Shown here in pieces: positions 8,149-15,949 of a stretch of DNA of 62,607 bases. A program made the position numbers and the translations under genes. Origin of the DNA: Mycobacterium hubeiense. GTDB taxonomy: Bacteria; Actinomycetota; Actinomycetes; Mycobacteriales; Mycobacteriaceae. The DNA lies in assembly GCF_002838065.1 (NCBI RefSeq), contig NZ_PIZU01000030.1, positions 1 to 62,607 of the forward strand, given 5' to 3'. The notes beneath the pieces were generated by a model, which had not been told where the DNA came from, searched no databases, and worked only from the letters and a program-made list of their open reading frames with translations. The stretch's first letter is position 1. Every line of letters starts with the position of its first letter.

Positions 8149-8502
8149 TCACGCGGCCTTGGCTCGCTCGATCTGGGTGGCCACCTTTTCGGCGTCGTCG
8201 ACCTGAAGAACCAGCCGGGCGTACGGCTCATCGACCAACTCGATGACCACGACCTTGGCCGGGTCGCGCACATCCCAGAACACCCGCTCGCCGTCGCGGT
8301 AGTAACTGCCGGCGGTGATCACGCGTGGTAGATGTATGCCCGGCGCCCGGATACCCTTGCGCTCCTTGGCGATTCCCGGGTCGGCCGTGGCGCCGCGCAC
8401 GTGGCTGAGCGGTATGCGCATACGGCTTTTCAGCGCCCACAATTTGTTCAGTCCCTGGATCCGCACCACCAACCGATCGCCGTCAACAGTGACTTCGGCC
8501 AT
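8149..8502 (-). CDS. Conserved hypothetical protein (PH-like fold suspected)
   Basis: A 117-residue soluble protein, rich in beta-strand pattern: AEVTVDGDRLVVRIQGLNKLWALKSRMRIPLSHVRGA, later GSYYRDGERVFWDVRDP and VVVIELVDEPYARLVLQVDD. The alternation and the phrase 'sRmriPLsHVrga' resemble bacterial PH-like domain proteins, but I do not recognise a named family with certainty. The ATG at 8502 is preferred over one at 8517 because AAGGAG sits six bases before it. It lies 18 bp downstream of the tetR at 8521-9018 and is probably co-transcribed with it. Confidence 0.7.
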   Translation of the reverse strand: MAEVTVDGDRLVVRIQGLNKLWALKSRMRIPLSHVRGATADPGIAKERKGIRAPGIHLPRVITAGSYYRDGERVFWDVRDPAKVVVIELVDEPYARLVLQVDDAEKVATQIERAKAA

Positions 8503-8520
8503 GTTCATCTCCTTCATCCC

Positions 8521-9018
8521 TCAGTGCGATGTCTCTCGACTCTGCGCCCAGTCGTTGACCAATCGCGTGTAGTCGCCGCCCGACCGGATCCGGATACGCA
8601 GGCCCAGCAGCGTTGCCGTCGACAGCTCCGGGTCTCCAAGCGACGAGGTAATGCCGTCGAGCTCCGCGAGCGCCGCCGACACTTCTGCGGCGACGTCCTC
8701 GTCGGCCTGTGCCTGCTCCACGGCGGACATCAGCAATAGGTCCAAACCACCGATGTCGTCGGAAAGCACGGCGCCGCGAAGCGCCGCCACGGGATCATTG
8801 GCAGCGACGATCGCCTTGACGTCGCCCGCGCGAACTGCTCGCAGGGCCGCGATGTACAGCCCGCGTTTACTACCGAAAGTGCGATAGAGGCTGTTGCGGT
8901 GGACGCCGAGCTCGCTCACCAGATCGTCGACCGAAACCGCGTTGAAGCCACGACGGGCAAACAACTTCGCTGCGCCCTCTACCACCGCTGACTCGTCGAA
9001 GCCCCGAGGACGACCCAT
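8521..9018 (-). CDS. TetR/AcrR-family regulator
   Basis: A short, 165-residue TetR regulator beginning MGRPRGFDESAVVEGAAKLF. The helix-turn-helix is at about 25-48 (VSVDDLVSELGVHRNSLYRTFGSKRGLY). The C-terminal half is short and acidic compared with typical 190-residue members, so the ligand pocket may be reduced. The ATG at 9018 is followed upstream by a clear operator at 9040-9067, which suggests autoregulation. It forms a likely two-gene unit with the hypothetical protein at 8149-8502. Ligand and other targets are unknown. Confidence 0.85.
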   Translation of the reverse strand: MGRPRGFDESAVVEGAAKLFARRGFNAVSVDDLVSELGVHRNSLYRTFGSKRGLYIAALRAVRAGDVKAIVAANDPVAALRGAVLSDDIGGLDLLLMSAVEQAQADEDVAAEVSAALAELDGITSSLGDPELSTATLLGLRIRIRSGGDYTRLVNDWAQSRETSH

Positions 9019-9039
9019 AACTGCAGCGTAGTCAATTTA

Positions 9040-9067
9040 GGAATGAACAGTCAAGAATGATCATTCC
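9040..9067. promoter_or_regulatory. Probable TetR operator, GAATGA repeats
   Basis: A perfect 12-bp palindrome GAATGATCATTC occupies 9055-9066. A further GAATGA lies at 9041-9046, so GGAATGA at 9040-9046 and TCATTCC at 9061-9067 also pair as outer arms. The site is about 20 bp upstream of the tetR start at 9018, the normal place for autorepression. Similar AATGA/TCATT elements are common for TetR proteins; the assignment is inferred from position. Confidence 0.65.
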
Positions 9068-9141
9068 CAAACGCTACTGGCGGGTTCTACTCCGAAGTAG
9101 GATTGCCACCGTTTTCCGAACCGTGACTCAATGATTCCTTA

Positions 9142-9297
9142 ATGGTGACCCATACGCTCAGGGGCATGTGGATCGACGACACCAGTGCTGATGTCATCAA
9201 GGTTGACTTCGAGGCGCTCTACCACGGCGATGTCCTGGTAGAGGGTGACACCTCGGAGCAGCTCGACGACGAGCACACGCTGCCCACCGCGGTCTGA
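9142..9297 (+). CDS. Small acidic protein, 51 aa
   Basis: An unlisted small gene. From ATG 9142 it encodes 51 residues (43 if the in-frame ATG at 9166 is used) ending DDEHTLPTAV and TGA at 9295-9297. It is strongly acidic (many Asp/Glu, two Lys/Arg). About 83% of the 42 codons after the second ATG end in G or C, as in neighbouring genes and unlike random frames here. A perfect 10-bp hairpin begins 5 bases after the stop, which supports a real transcript end. No strong ribosome-binding site is seen at either start. I do not recognise the family. Confidence 0.6.
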   Translation: MVTHTLRGMWIDDTSADVIKVDFEALYHGDVLVEGDTSEQLDDEHTLPTAV

Positions 9298-9301
9298 CGC
9301 A

Positions 9302-9326
9302 AACGCGCGCCCCAGCGGCGCGCGTT
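9302..9326 (+). terminator. Hairpin terminator after the small acidic gene
   Basis: Perfect 10-bp arms AACGCGCGCC (9302-9311) and GGCGCGCGTT (9317-9326) with a 5-base loop. No U-tract follows on the plus strand, as is usual for mycobacterial I-shaped terminators. It begins five bases after the stop at 9297 and lies 65 bp from the convergent nitronate monooxygenase gene, so it may work in both directions. Confidence 0.7.
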
Positions 9327-9391
9327 CACCCGCGACAGTTTGCCCATACGGGCACCCCAGTCGATCTTCTATTTGCCGTTGAGATTCCCGC

Positions 9392-10386
9392 TTAGGCGAC
9401 GTTCTCTTCTTCGTCGACCTCGATCATGTCGGCCAGCCTGCCGGTGATCAGCTCCTCGGCCTCGTCGACGATGCGCGCAACCAGCTCCCCGACCGTGGGG
9501 ATGTCGTTGATCAGGCCCATCGACGTGCCGACGGACCAGATGCCCGCGTCGAGGTCACCGACCTCGTAGACCTTGTTGCCCCGTACGCCTGCGACCAGAT
9601 CCTTCACATCCGGGAATTGCCCGCCATTGTTGAGGATCTCGACGACCTCACGCGACACCTTGTTGCTCGCGACGCGGGCGGTGTTGCGCAGCGGGCGGAA
9701 GATCAGCTCGGTGTCGAGCTCGCTGCCCGCGACGATGGCTTCCTTGACGTTCTGATGGATCGACGATTCGACGGTGCACATGAAGCGGCTGCCCATGTTG
9801 ATGCCGTCGGCGCCCAGCGCCAGCGCCGCCACCAGGCCGCGGGCGTCGGCGAAACCGCCGGAGGCGATCATCGGAATGTCGATCTTGGCCGCCGCCGCCG
9901 GGATCAGCACCAGCCCGGGAATGTCATCCTCACCGGGATGGCCCGCGCATTCGAATCCGTCGATGCTGATGCCGTCCACCCCCAGGCTCTGTGCCTTGAC
10001 TGCGTGGCGCACCGAGGTGCACTTGTGCAGCACCTTGATCCCGTTCTCGTGGAACATCGGCAGGTGCGGGGCCGGGTTGGAGCCCGCGGTTTCGACGATC
10101 TTGATGCCGGCGTCGACGATCACCTGGCGGTACTCGTCGTAGGGCGGCGGATTGATCGTCGGCAGAATTGTCAGATTCACGCCGAACGGCTTGTCGGTCA
10201 GATCTCGCGTCTTCGCGATCTCCTTGGCCAGATCCGCCGGCGTCGGCTGCGTCAACGCCGTCAAAAACCCCAGCGCACCCGCATTGGCAACGGCCGCAAC
10301 AAGTTCCGCGCGGCCCACCCACTGCATACCACCCTGGACGATCGGGTGCTCGATACCGAACGTCTCGGTGAACTTCGTCGAAATCG

Positions 10387-10390
<4 letters not shown>
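9392..10390 (-). CDS. Nitronate monooxygenase-like flavoprotein
   Basis: A 332-residue FMN-dependent TIM-barrel protein of the 2-nitropropane dioxygenase family. It contains the N-terminal IEHPIVQGGMQWVG (14-27), the GVNLTIL phosphate-side strand, a His in GFECAGHPGEDD corresponding to the conserved catalytic-site histidine region, and the FMN-phosphate loops IASGGFADARG and ALGADGINMGSRF. In this family the reaction may be nitronate oxidation or enoyl reduction (FabK-like). It is third in the mcr operon, overlapping the dehydrogenase stop by 4 bp (ATGA). That context hints at an acyl-CoA-related substrate, which is inference. Confidence 0.83.
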
Positions 10391-11139
<749 letters not shown>

Positions 11140-11156
11140 TGATTGCGTTCCTTTCT

Positions 11157-12251
11157 CTAAACCCAGTCGCGTAAGACGGCTTCGGTATCCGCCCCACGAG
11201 GTGCCGGTGGCTTGGGTGTGGACGGTGCGGTACGGGAGAACCGCGGCGCCGGCGCGGGAAACAGCGCGTCGCCATCGCGGTAGAAGGTGCCGCGCTCGGT
11301 GTTGTGGCTCTCGTCTTCGACTTCGGCGAACGACAGCACCGGCGTCACGCAGGCGTCGCTGTCGGCGAACACCTTGGCCCAGTGGTCGCGGTCCTGCGAG
11401 GCGAACACCTCGGTGAGCTTGGCGCGCAGTTCGGGCCAGCGGGACATGTCATTCTGATCGGGCAAGTCCTTGGGGTCGAGCCCCAGCTTGTCGAGGAGTT
11501 CGGCGTAGAACTGCGGCTCGATGGCGCCGACCGCGACATAGCGGCCGTCGGCGCAGGTGTAGGTGTCGTAGTAGGGCGCGCCGGTGTCGAGCATGTTGAC
11601 GCCGCGCTCATCGCTCCAGATCCCTTGCGCTCGGAAAGCCCACATCATCGCGGACAGCACGCTGGAGCCGTCGACCATGGCCGCGTCGATTACCTGGCCC
11701 TTGCCGGAGCGTTCGCGTTCCCACAGCGCCGAGAGGATGCCGACGAGCAGGAACATCGAGCCGCCGCCGAAATCGCCGACGAGGTTGAGCGGCGGGACGG
11801 GCCGTTCGCCCTTGCGGCCGATCGCGTGCAGCACGCCATTGAGCGAGATGTAATTGATGTCGTGGCCGGCTTGCTGGCTGCGCGGACCGGTCTGCCCCCA
11901 CCCGGTCATCCGGGCGTAGATGAGTTTTTCGTTGACCTTCGCGCAGTCCTCGGGTCCGAGGCCCAGGCGCTCGGTGACGCCCGGGCGCAGGCCTTCGATG
12001 AGCACGTCGGCCTTGGCGATGAGTTTGAGGACCAGGTCGCGGTCCTCGGCGCTCTTGAGGTTCGCGGCCACCGAGCGACGGTTGCGCAGCAGGTAGTCAG
12101 GTTTGTTGTTGGTCGGGATGCCGGGGCCTTTGGTGGGCCGCTCGATGCGGACGACGTCGGCGCCCAGGTCGCCGAGGATCATCGCCGCATGCGGCCCCGG
12201 TCCGATGCTGGCCAGTTCGACGACTCGCAATCCCTGCAGTGGTCCCGCCAT
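11157..12251 (-). CDS. mcr: Alpha-methylacyl-CoA racemase
   Basis: A 364-residue family III CoA-transferase-fold enzyme, the Rv1143 (MCR) counterpart. It epimerises (2R)- and (2S)-methylacyl-CoAs so that branched chains, such as the cholesterol side chain, can enter beta-oxidation. The catalytic residues of MtMCR (His126, Asp156, Glu241) correspond to His130 in GHDINY, Asp160 in LVGDFGGGS and Glu245 in GAIEPQF, offset by four residues. ATG 12251 has a GGGAGG ribosome-binding site, so the longer open frame is not used. It is first in the mcr-SDR-nitronate monooxygenase operon. Confidence 0.93.
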   Translation of the reverse strand: MAGPLQGLRVVELASIGPGPHAAMILGDLGADVVRIERPTKGPGIPTNNKPDYLLRNRRSVAANLKSAEDRDLVLKLIAKADVLIEGLRPGVTERLGLGPEDCAKVNEKLIYARMTGWGQTGPRSQQAGHDINYISLNGVLHAIGRKGERPVPPLNLVGDFGGGSMFLLVGILSALWERERSGKGQVIDAAMVDGSSVLSAMMWAFRAQGIWSDERGVNMLDTGAPYYDTYTCADGRYVAVGAIEPQFYAELLDKLGLDPKDLPDQNDMSRWPELRAKLTEVFASQDRDHWAKVFADSDACVTPVLSFAEVEDESHNTERGTFYRDGDALFPAPAPRFSRTAPSTPKPPAPRGADTEAVLRDWV

Positions 12252-12304
12252 CACGCCTCCCAGTAGTTGACCGCGACATAGCTTACTTGTATAACCTTGT
12301 CGCC
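12252..12304. promoter_or_regulatory. Divergent mcr / echA promoter
   Basis: A 53-bp gap holds both promoters. It contains ACTTGTATAACC around 12285-12296, close in sequence to GTTGTATACC at 21260-21269, which lies before the FadR-type regulator gene. An inverted copy TATACAAG occurs at 12341-12348, inside the crotonase gene. A GntR/FadR-type operator is possible; the evidence is only this similarity. Confidence 0.35.
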
Positions 12305-13129
12305 ATGACTGTGGCCTCCAACACCTCCGGCGCCGAAACCTATACAAGCATCGACGACCTGATCGTCACGCTGTCCGACGGCGTGCTGTCGGTGACGATG
12401 AACCGGCCGGACAGCCTCAACTCGCTGACCGAGGCGATGCTGAACGGGATCGCCGAGGCGGTTGAGCAGGCCGCTTCTGATCCGCGCGTGAAGGTTGTGC
12501 GCCTCGGCGGCGCGGGCCGCGGGTTCAGCTCGGGGGCGGGGATCAGCGAAGAGGACCAGGCGCGTAAGGCGGCCAGTTCACCGGCGGGTGTGCTTGATGC
12601 GGCCAACCGTGCGGTGCGCGCGCTGGTGGCGCTGCCGCAGCCGGCGGTCGCGGTGGTGCAGGGCCCGTGTGCGGGGGTGGGCGCGTCGCTGGCGCTGGCA
12701 TGCGATGTCGTATTGGCGTCGGATGCAGCGTTTTTCATGCTGGCATTCACCAAGATCGGGTTGATGCCCGACGGGGGCGCATCGGCGTTGTTCGCGGCGG
12801 CGGTGGGGCGCATTCGCGCGATGCGGATGGCGCTGCTGGCCGAGCGGATTCCGGCGGCCGAGGCATTTTCGTGGGGCTTGGTGACGGCGGTATATCCGGC
12901 TGAGGCGTTCGACGCCGAGGTTTCCAAGGTGATCGGCACGCTGGTGTCGGGGCCGGCGGTGTCGCTGCGCAAGACGAAGCAGGCGATCAATGCCGCGACG
13001 CTCACCGAGCTCGAGGGTGCGTTGGCGCGCGAGCGCGAGGGGCAGCTGTCGCTGCTGACGTCCAACGACTTCCGCGAGGGGACGCGCGCTTTCCAGCAGC
13101 GCCGTGCGCCGAAGTTCACCGACTCCTAA
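12305..13129 (+). CDS. Crotonase-family enoyl-CoA hydratase/isomerase (echA10/11-like)
   Basis: A 274-residue crotonase. The oxyanion-hole regions are GRGFSSGAGI and GPCAGVGASLALACD. The usual first catalytic Glu (GGGxELA) is replaced by Ser in VGASLALA. The second position reads FTKIGLMPDGG with Asp, the arrangement of PaaG-type and 3,2-enoyl-CoA isomerases rather than hydratases. M. tuberculosis has tandem echA10 and echA11 here; this window has one copy. ATG 12305 lies 53 bp from the divergent mcr start, so the two units share a regulatory region and probably a pathway. A strong hairpin follows. Confidence 0.85.
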   Translation: MTVASNTSGAETYTSIDDLIVTLSDGVLSVTMNRPDSLNSLTEAMLNGIAEAVEQAASDPRVKVVRLGGAGRGFSSGAGISEEDQARKAASSPAGVLDAANRAVRALVALPQPAVAVVQGPCAGVGASLALACDVVLASDAAFFMLAFTKIGLMPDGGASALFAAAVGRIRAMRMALLAERIPAAEAFSWGLVTAVYPAEAFDAEVSKVIGTLVSGPAVSLRKTKQAINAATLTELEGALAREREGQLSLLTSNDFREGTRAFQQRRAPKFTDS

Positions 13130-13139
13130 AGCCACTCGG

Positions 13140-13197
13140 CGAGCAGACGCAGAATCGCATTACCGCCGCCGGTTTCGTGCGATTCTGCGACTGCTCG
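13140..13197. terminator. Long stem-loop after the crotonase gene
   Basis: A 20-bp left arm (13140-13159) pairs with 13178-13197 with a single A-A mismatch around an 18-base loop; the core arm is CGCAGAATCGCA. It starts 10 bases after the stop at 13129 and lies 51 bp before the MFS start, so it probably ends echA transcription. Its size and style match other intergenic stem-loops in this window. Confidence 0.75.
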
Positions 13198-13248
13198 TCT
13201 GGGGAAAATCGTTGGACTGAGCCACAGCCCGTCCGCCACCATCGAGTG

Positions 13249-14535
13249 GTGAGTACGCAATACGACATCGAACAACCGGTAAAGGCACCCGGTCGATGGC
13301 GCGTACTCGCCCCCTTCCAATTCCGCGAGTACCGCCTGCTGATCGCGGCCGTCTCGATCTCGATCTTCGCCGAGGGCATGTGGGCCGTGGTGATGGCGCT
13401 GCAGGTCATCTCCATCGACAACGACCCGGCATCGCTCTCGCTCGTCGCCACCTGCCTCGGCGGCGGCCTGGTGGCCTTCGTGCTGATCGGCGGTATCGCC
13501 GCGGACCGAATACCCCAGCGCACCATCATCATCGCGGTCGAGACGGTCAATGTCATCGCCGTGTCGGCGGTCGCCATCCTGGGACTGGTTGGCGCACTGC
13601 AGATCTGGCATATGGCGGTGGCCGCCGCCGCCTTGGGTATCGCGGCCGCGTTCTTCTTCCCCGCCTACAGCGCCATCCTGCCGCGAATCCTGCCCGCCGA
13701 ACAGCTGTTGGCAGCCAACGGCGTTGAAGGCGTCGTGCGGCCGGTGTTCCAGCGGGCCGTCGGCCCCGCCGTCGCCGGCATGATCGTCGGCGCGACGCTC
13801 CCGACCGTCGGCGCCGTCGTCGTGGCGGTGCTGTTCGCCATCGGTCTGGTGCTACTAGTGGCCACTCGCCCGGCAACCAAGGACGCTGTGCCGGAAGAGA
13901 CTTCGGAGCGCCCCCACGTGCTGCGCGACCTGCGTGACGGTTTTTCGTTCGTGGTGCGCACCCCGTGGCTGCTGTGGACCCTGCTGTTCGCCAGCATCTT
14001 CGTGTTGGTGGTGCTCGGCCCGATCGAGGTGCTGCTGCCGTTCATCGCGCAGGACCGTTTCGCCGACGGCGCCCGTATGTACGGTTTCATCCTGGCGTTC
14101 TTCGGGATTGGCAGCGCGATCGGCGCGCTGACGGTTTCGTCGGGACGGCTACCGCGGCGCTATCTGTCGGTGATGATGGCGATGTGGGGTCTGGGCTCGA
14201 TCCCGCTGGTCGTCGTCGGGTACACCTCGTCGTTCCCGTTGATGGCCCTCGCGACATTCGTCATCGGTTTCACCGACGGTGCGGGCATGGTCATCTGGGG
14301 CACGCTGCTGCAGCGGCGGGTACCGACCGAGATGCTGGGCCGGGTGTCCAGTCTCGACTTCTTCGTCTCGCTGGCGTTCATGCCGCTGTCGTTCGCGATC
14401 GCCGGCCCGCTGTCGAAAGTCGTTTCGATGCAGACGATTTTCCTGGTGGCCGGTATCGCACCGATGCTGCTGGCCGTCGTCGCCGTCGCGGCCGCGCGGA
14501 TGCGTCGCGACGAGTTGGCCCATCCCCTGCGCTAG
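13249..14535 (+). CDS. MFS transporter, MFS_3/EntS-like
   Basis: A 428-residue polytopic membrane protein with about 10-12 TM helices, starting after a polar N-terminus (FQFREYRLLIAAVSISIFAEGMW, the typical opening of the enterobactin-exporter-like MFS_3 family). The MFS loop signature appears as GGIAADRIPQR at about 76-86. A second half begins near residue 225 (LRDLRDGFSFVVRTPWLLWTLL). Members export siderophores or drugs, as the Tap pump does. GTG 13249 is chosen to exclude the hairpin; an adjacent GTG at 13246 is equally possible. Substrate unknown. Confidence 0.82.
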   Translation: MSTQYDIEQPVKAPGRWRVLAPFQFREYRLLIAAVSISIFAEGMWAVVMALQVISIDNDPASLSLVATCLGGGLVAFVLIGGIAADRIPQRTIIIAVETVNVIAVSAVAILGLVGALQIWHMAVAAAALGIAAAFFFPAYSAILPRILPAEQLLAANGVEGVVRPVFQRAVGPAVAGMIVGATLPTVGAVVVAVLFAIGLVLLVATRPATKDAVPEETSERPHVLRDLRDGFSFVVRTPWLLWTLLFASIFVLVVLGPIEVLLPFIAQDRFADGARMYGFILAFFGIGSAIGALTVSSGRLPRRYLSVMMAMWGLGSIPLVVVGYTSSFPLMALATFVIGFTDGAGMVIWGTLLQRRVPTEMLGRVSSLDFFVSLAFMPLSFAIAGPLSKVVSMQTIFLVAGIAPMLLAVVAVAAARMRRDELAHPLR

Positions 14536-14541
14536 GCTCAC

Positions 14542-14937
14542 TCATTCCCATGCCGCGATATCGGTTTGGGTGAAGTCATCGCCTTTGAAGAGGAGTGGTA
14601 GGTCGGACTGCTTGGCGAGCGCATAGGCAAAGCAGTCACCAAAGTTGAGAGCAGCCGGATGCCGGCCCTTGCCGAAGCGACGCCACGCGGCAACGGCGGT
14701 GAGCGCCAACTGCTCATCCACTGGGACAACCTCGATGCCGACGGTGGAAACGAGCAGTTGGAGGTCGCGACCGGCATCCGGCCCCTGTCGACTCTCGACC
14801 AAGATCATCGCTTCGGTCAGGTTCGGCGCGGCAATGAAACGCTCGGCCGGCGCCTTGCCGGTCAGTGCGTTTGCGTAACGCGCAGCATCCGGTTCGGCGA
14901 GGATCACCGCCACTAGGGCGGAGCTATCGACGATCAC
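14542..14937 (-). CDS. VapC30-like PIN-domain RNase toxin
   Basis: A 131-residue PIN toxin with the four acidic active-site residues in place: Asp4 (MIVDSSAL), Glu42 (NLTEAMIL), Asp101 (NFGDCFAYALA) and Asp120/121 (KGDDF). These coordinate Mg2+ for RNA cleavage. The length and the FGKGRHPAALNFGDCFAYA block match the VapC30/VapC28 group as remembered. Its ATG overlaps the antitoxin stop by 4 bp, so it is co-translated with VapB. It ends 7 bp from the convergent MFS gene. Confidence 0.88.
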   Translation of the reverse strand: MIVDSSALVAVILAEPDAARYANALTGKAPAERFIAAPNLTEAMILVESRQGPDAGRDLQLLVSTVGIEVVPVDEQLALTAVAAWRRFGKGRHPAALNFGDCFAYALAKQSDLPLLFKGDDFTQTDIAAWE

Positions 14938-15188
14938 CCCGGGAGGCCACGCTCGTCATAGCCGAGGATCTCGGCCTCGGAGCGATCATCCAGTGTCGGA
15001 CGGCGGCGGCCGCGCTCGATGATGTCGTGCACGATGTCGGCAGCATCAGCCTGGCGTGCGGACCGCCGAACCCGCGCCAGACGCTCGGCGAGCGCGGTGC
15101 GGGTGGCCACGGTGATGGTCTCACCGGTGGCCTGCGCCAACTCGCGGGCGAGGCGATCGGCCTCGTCGTCCTTGATGTTCAGAGCCAT
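14934..15188 (-). CDS. VapB30-like antitoxin (Rv0623 family)
   Basis: An 84-residue antitoxin beginning ALNIKDDEADRLARELAQATGE, the Rv0623-type ribbon-helix-helix DNA-binding start (residues 1-45), with a C-terminal toxin-binding tail that includes DIVHDIIERGRRRP. It has the same length as VapB30 in M. tuberculosis. The ATG at 15188 follows GAGGA. It should bind its own promoter at 15211-15249, together with VapC, and block the toxin active site with the C-terminal arginine-containing tail. Confidence 0.88.
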   Translation of the reverse strand: MALNIKDDEADRLARELAQATGETITVATRTALAERLARVRRSARQADAADIVHDIIERGRRRPTLDDRSEAEILGYDERGLPG

Positions 15189-15210
15189 ATTCCTCAGGAT
15201 AGTCCGGGTA

Positions 15211-15249
15211 GGAAGATAGGAGGGTGGATTTCTTCCTTCCATGGAAGAA
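15211..15249. promoter_or_regulatory. VapB operator, GGAAGA half-sites
   Basis: A perfect 12-bp palindrome CTTCCATGGAAG at 15236-15247 sits inside outer arms TTCTTCC (15230-15236) and GGAAGAA (15243-15249). A further GGAAGA lies at 15211-15216. Multiple half-sites upstream of vapB are typical of conditional-cooperativity autoregulation by VapBC complexes. The site overlaps the end region of the upstream CPBP gene. Confidence 0.6.
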
Positions 15250-15253
15250 TTCG

Positions 15254-15949
15254 TTAGACGCCGAAGATCGGCGGCAACGCCAGCACCATGATCAGACCCC
15301 AGAAGAAGTGGGTGAGGATCGGCGCCAGCACACCGCCGGTGATGCGGCGCTCGAATGCGCAGACCGCGCCCAGGACGACCGCAGCGAAGCCCAGCATCGG
15401 GTTGCCGGTGGCCATCACCGCGGCGATGTAGAGCAACGTCGAAACGATCGCCGGGTAGTGCGTGCCCAGCGCGGTGTACAGCGCGCCGCGGAAGAACAAT
15501 TCCTCGGCGACGCCGTTGACCAGCGTGATGGCCACGACGAGTAGCAACGGGCCGTAGTTCGCGAATTCCAATACACGACTGGCGTAGTCGGACAACACCG
15601 GGATCTCCCTGGCCACCAGCCCGCCGAGCACGAACACGCCGCCGAGCAGCAGCCCCACCGTCGTACCGGTGATCACCGGCCGCTGGTTGCGGCCGCGGAA
15701 CCGCACGCATCCCAGGTGCAGTGGGCCAGATATCAAGGCGCCCAACGCCCATACCGCGGCCAGCGCCAGTGTCAGCCAGTAGAACGACTCGTCACCCGGC
15801 TCGCGGCCCAGCGAATAACCAAGCAGCGCAGCGCCGATCACCAAGACGACGGCAACGACGATCCGTCGCCGCAGTACGACCGCGGGCGGTTCATGATGCG
15901 GGACGGCGACCGTCGTGACAATGTCGCGTATCTCGCGTGACAGCGTCAT
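15254..15949 (-). CDS. CPBP-family intramembrane protein (CAAX protease-like)
   Basis: A 231-residue membrane protein with about six TM helices. The glutamate motif EExxxR is present (AEELFFRG, Glu149, Glu150, Arg154) and His214 (APILTHFFWG) fits the third motif. The second FxxxH motif is not evident in LLYIAAVMATGNPML, so proteolytic activity is uncertain. CPBP proteins include CAAX proteases, bacteriocin self-immunity proteins and abortive-infection proteins. The ATG at 15949 overlaps the upstream NAD-binding gene stop by 4 bp, so the two form an operon. Role unknown. Confidence 0.8.
   Translation of the reverse strand: MTLSREIRDIVTTVAVPHHEPPAVVLRRRIVVAVVLVIGAALLGYSLGREPGDESFYWLTLALAAVWALGALISGPLHLGCVRFRGRNQRPVITGTTVGLLLGGVFVLGGLVAREIPVLSDYASRVLEFANYGPLLLVVAITLVNGVAEELFFRGALYTALGTHYPAIVSTLLYIAAVMATGNPMLGFAAVVLGAVCAFERRITGGVLAPILTHFFWGLIMVLALPPIFGV

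Noticed and set aside
9103..9142. Promoter (TTGCCA and a -10-like element) for the small acidic gene
   Set aside because: Spacing and -10 match are poor; not supportable by eye.
13177..13248. Upstream extension of the MFS gene
   Set aside because: It would start inside the right arm of the stem-loop; the later GTG gives a normal MFS N-terminus.
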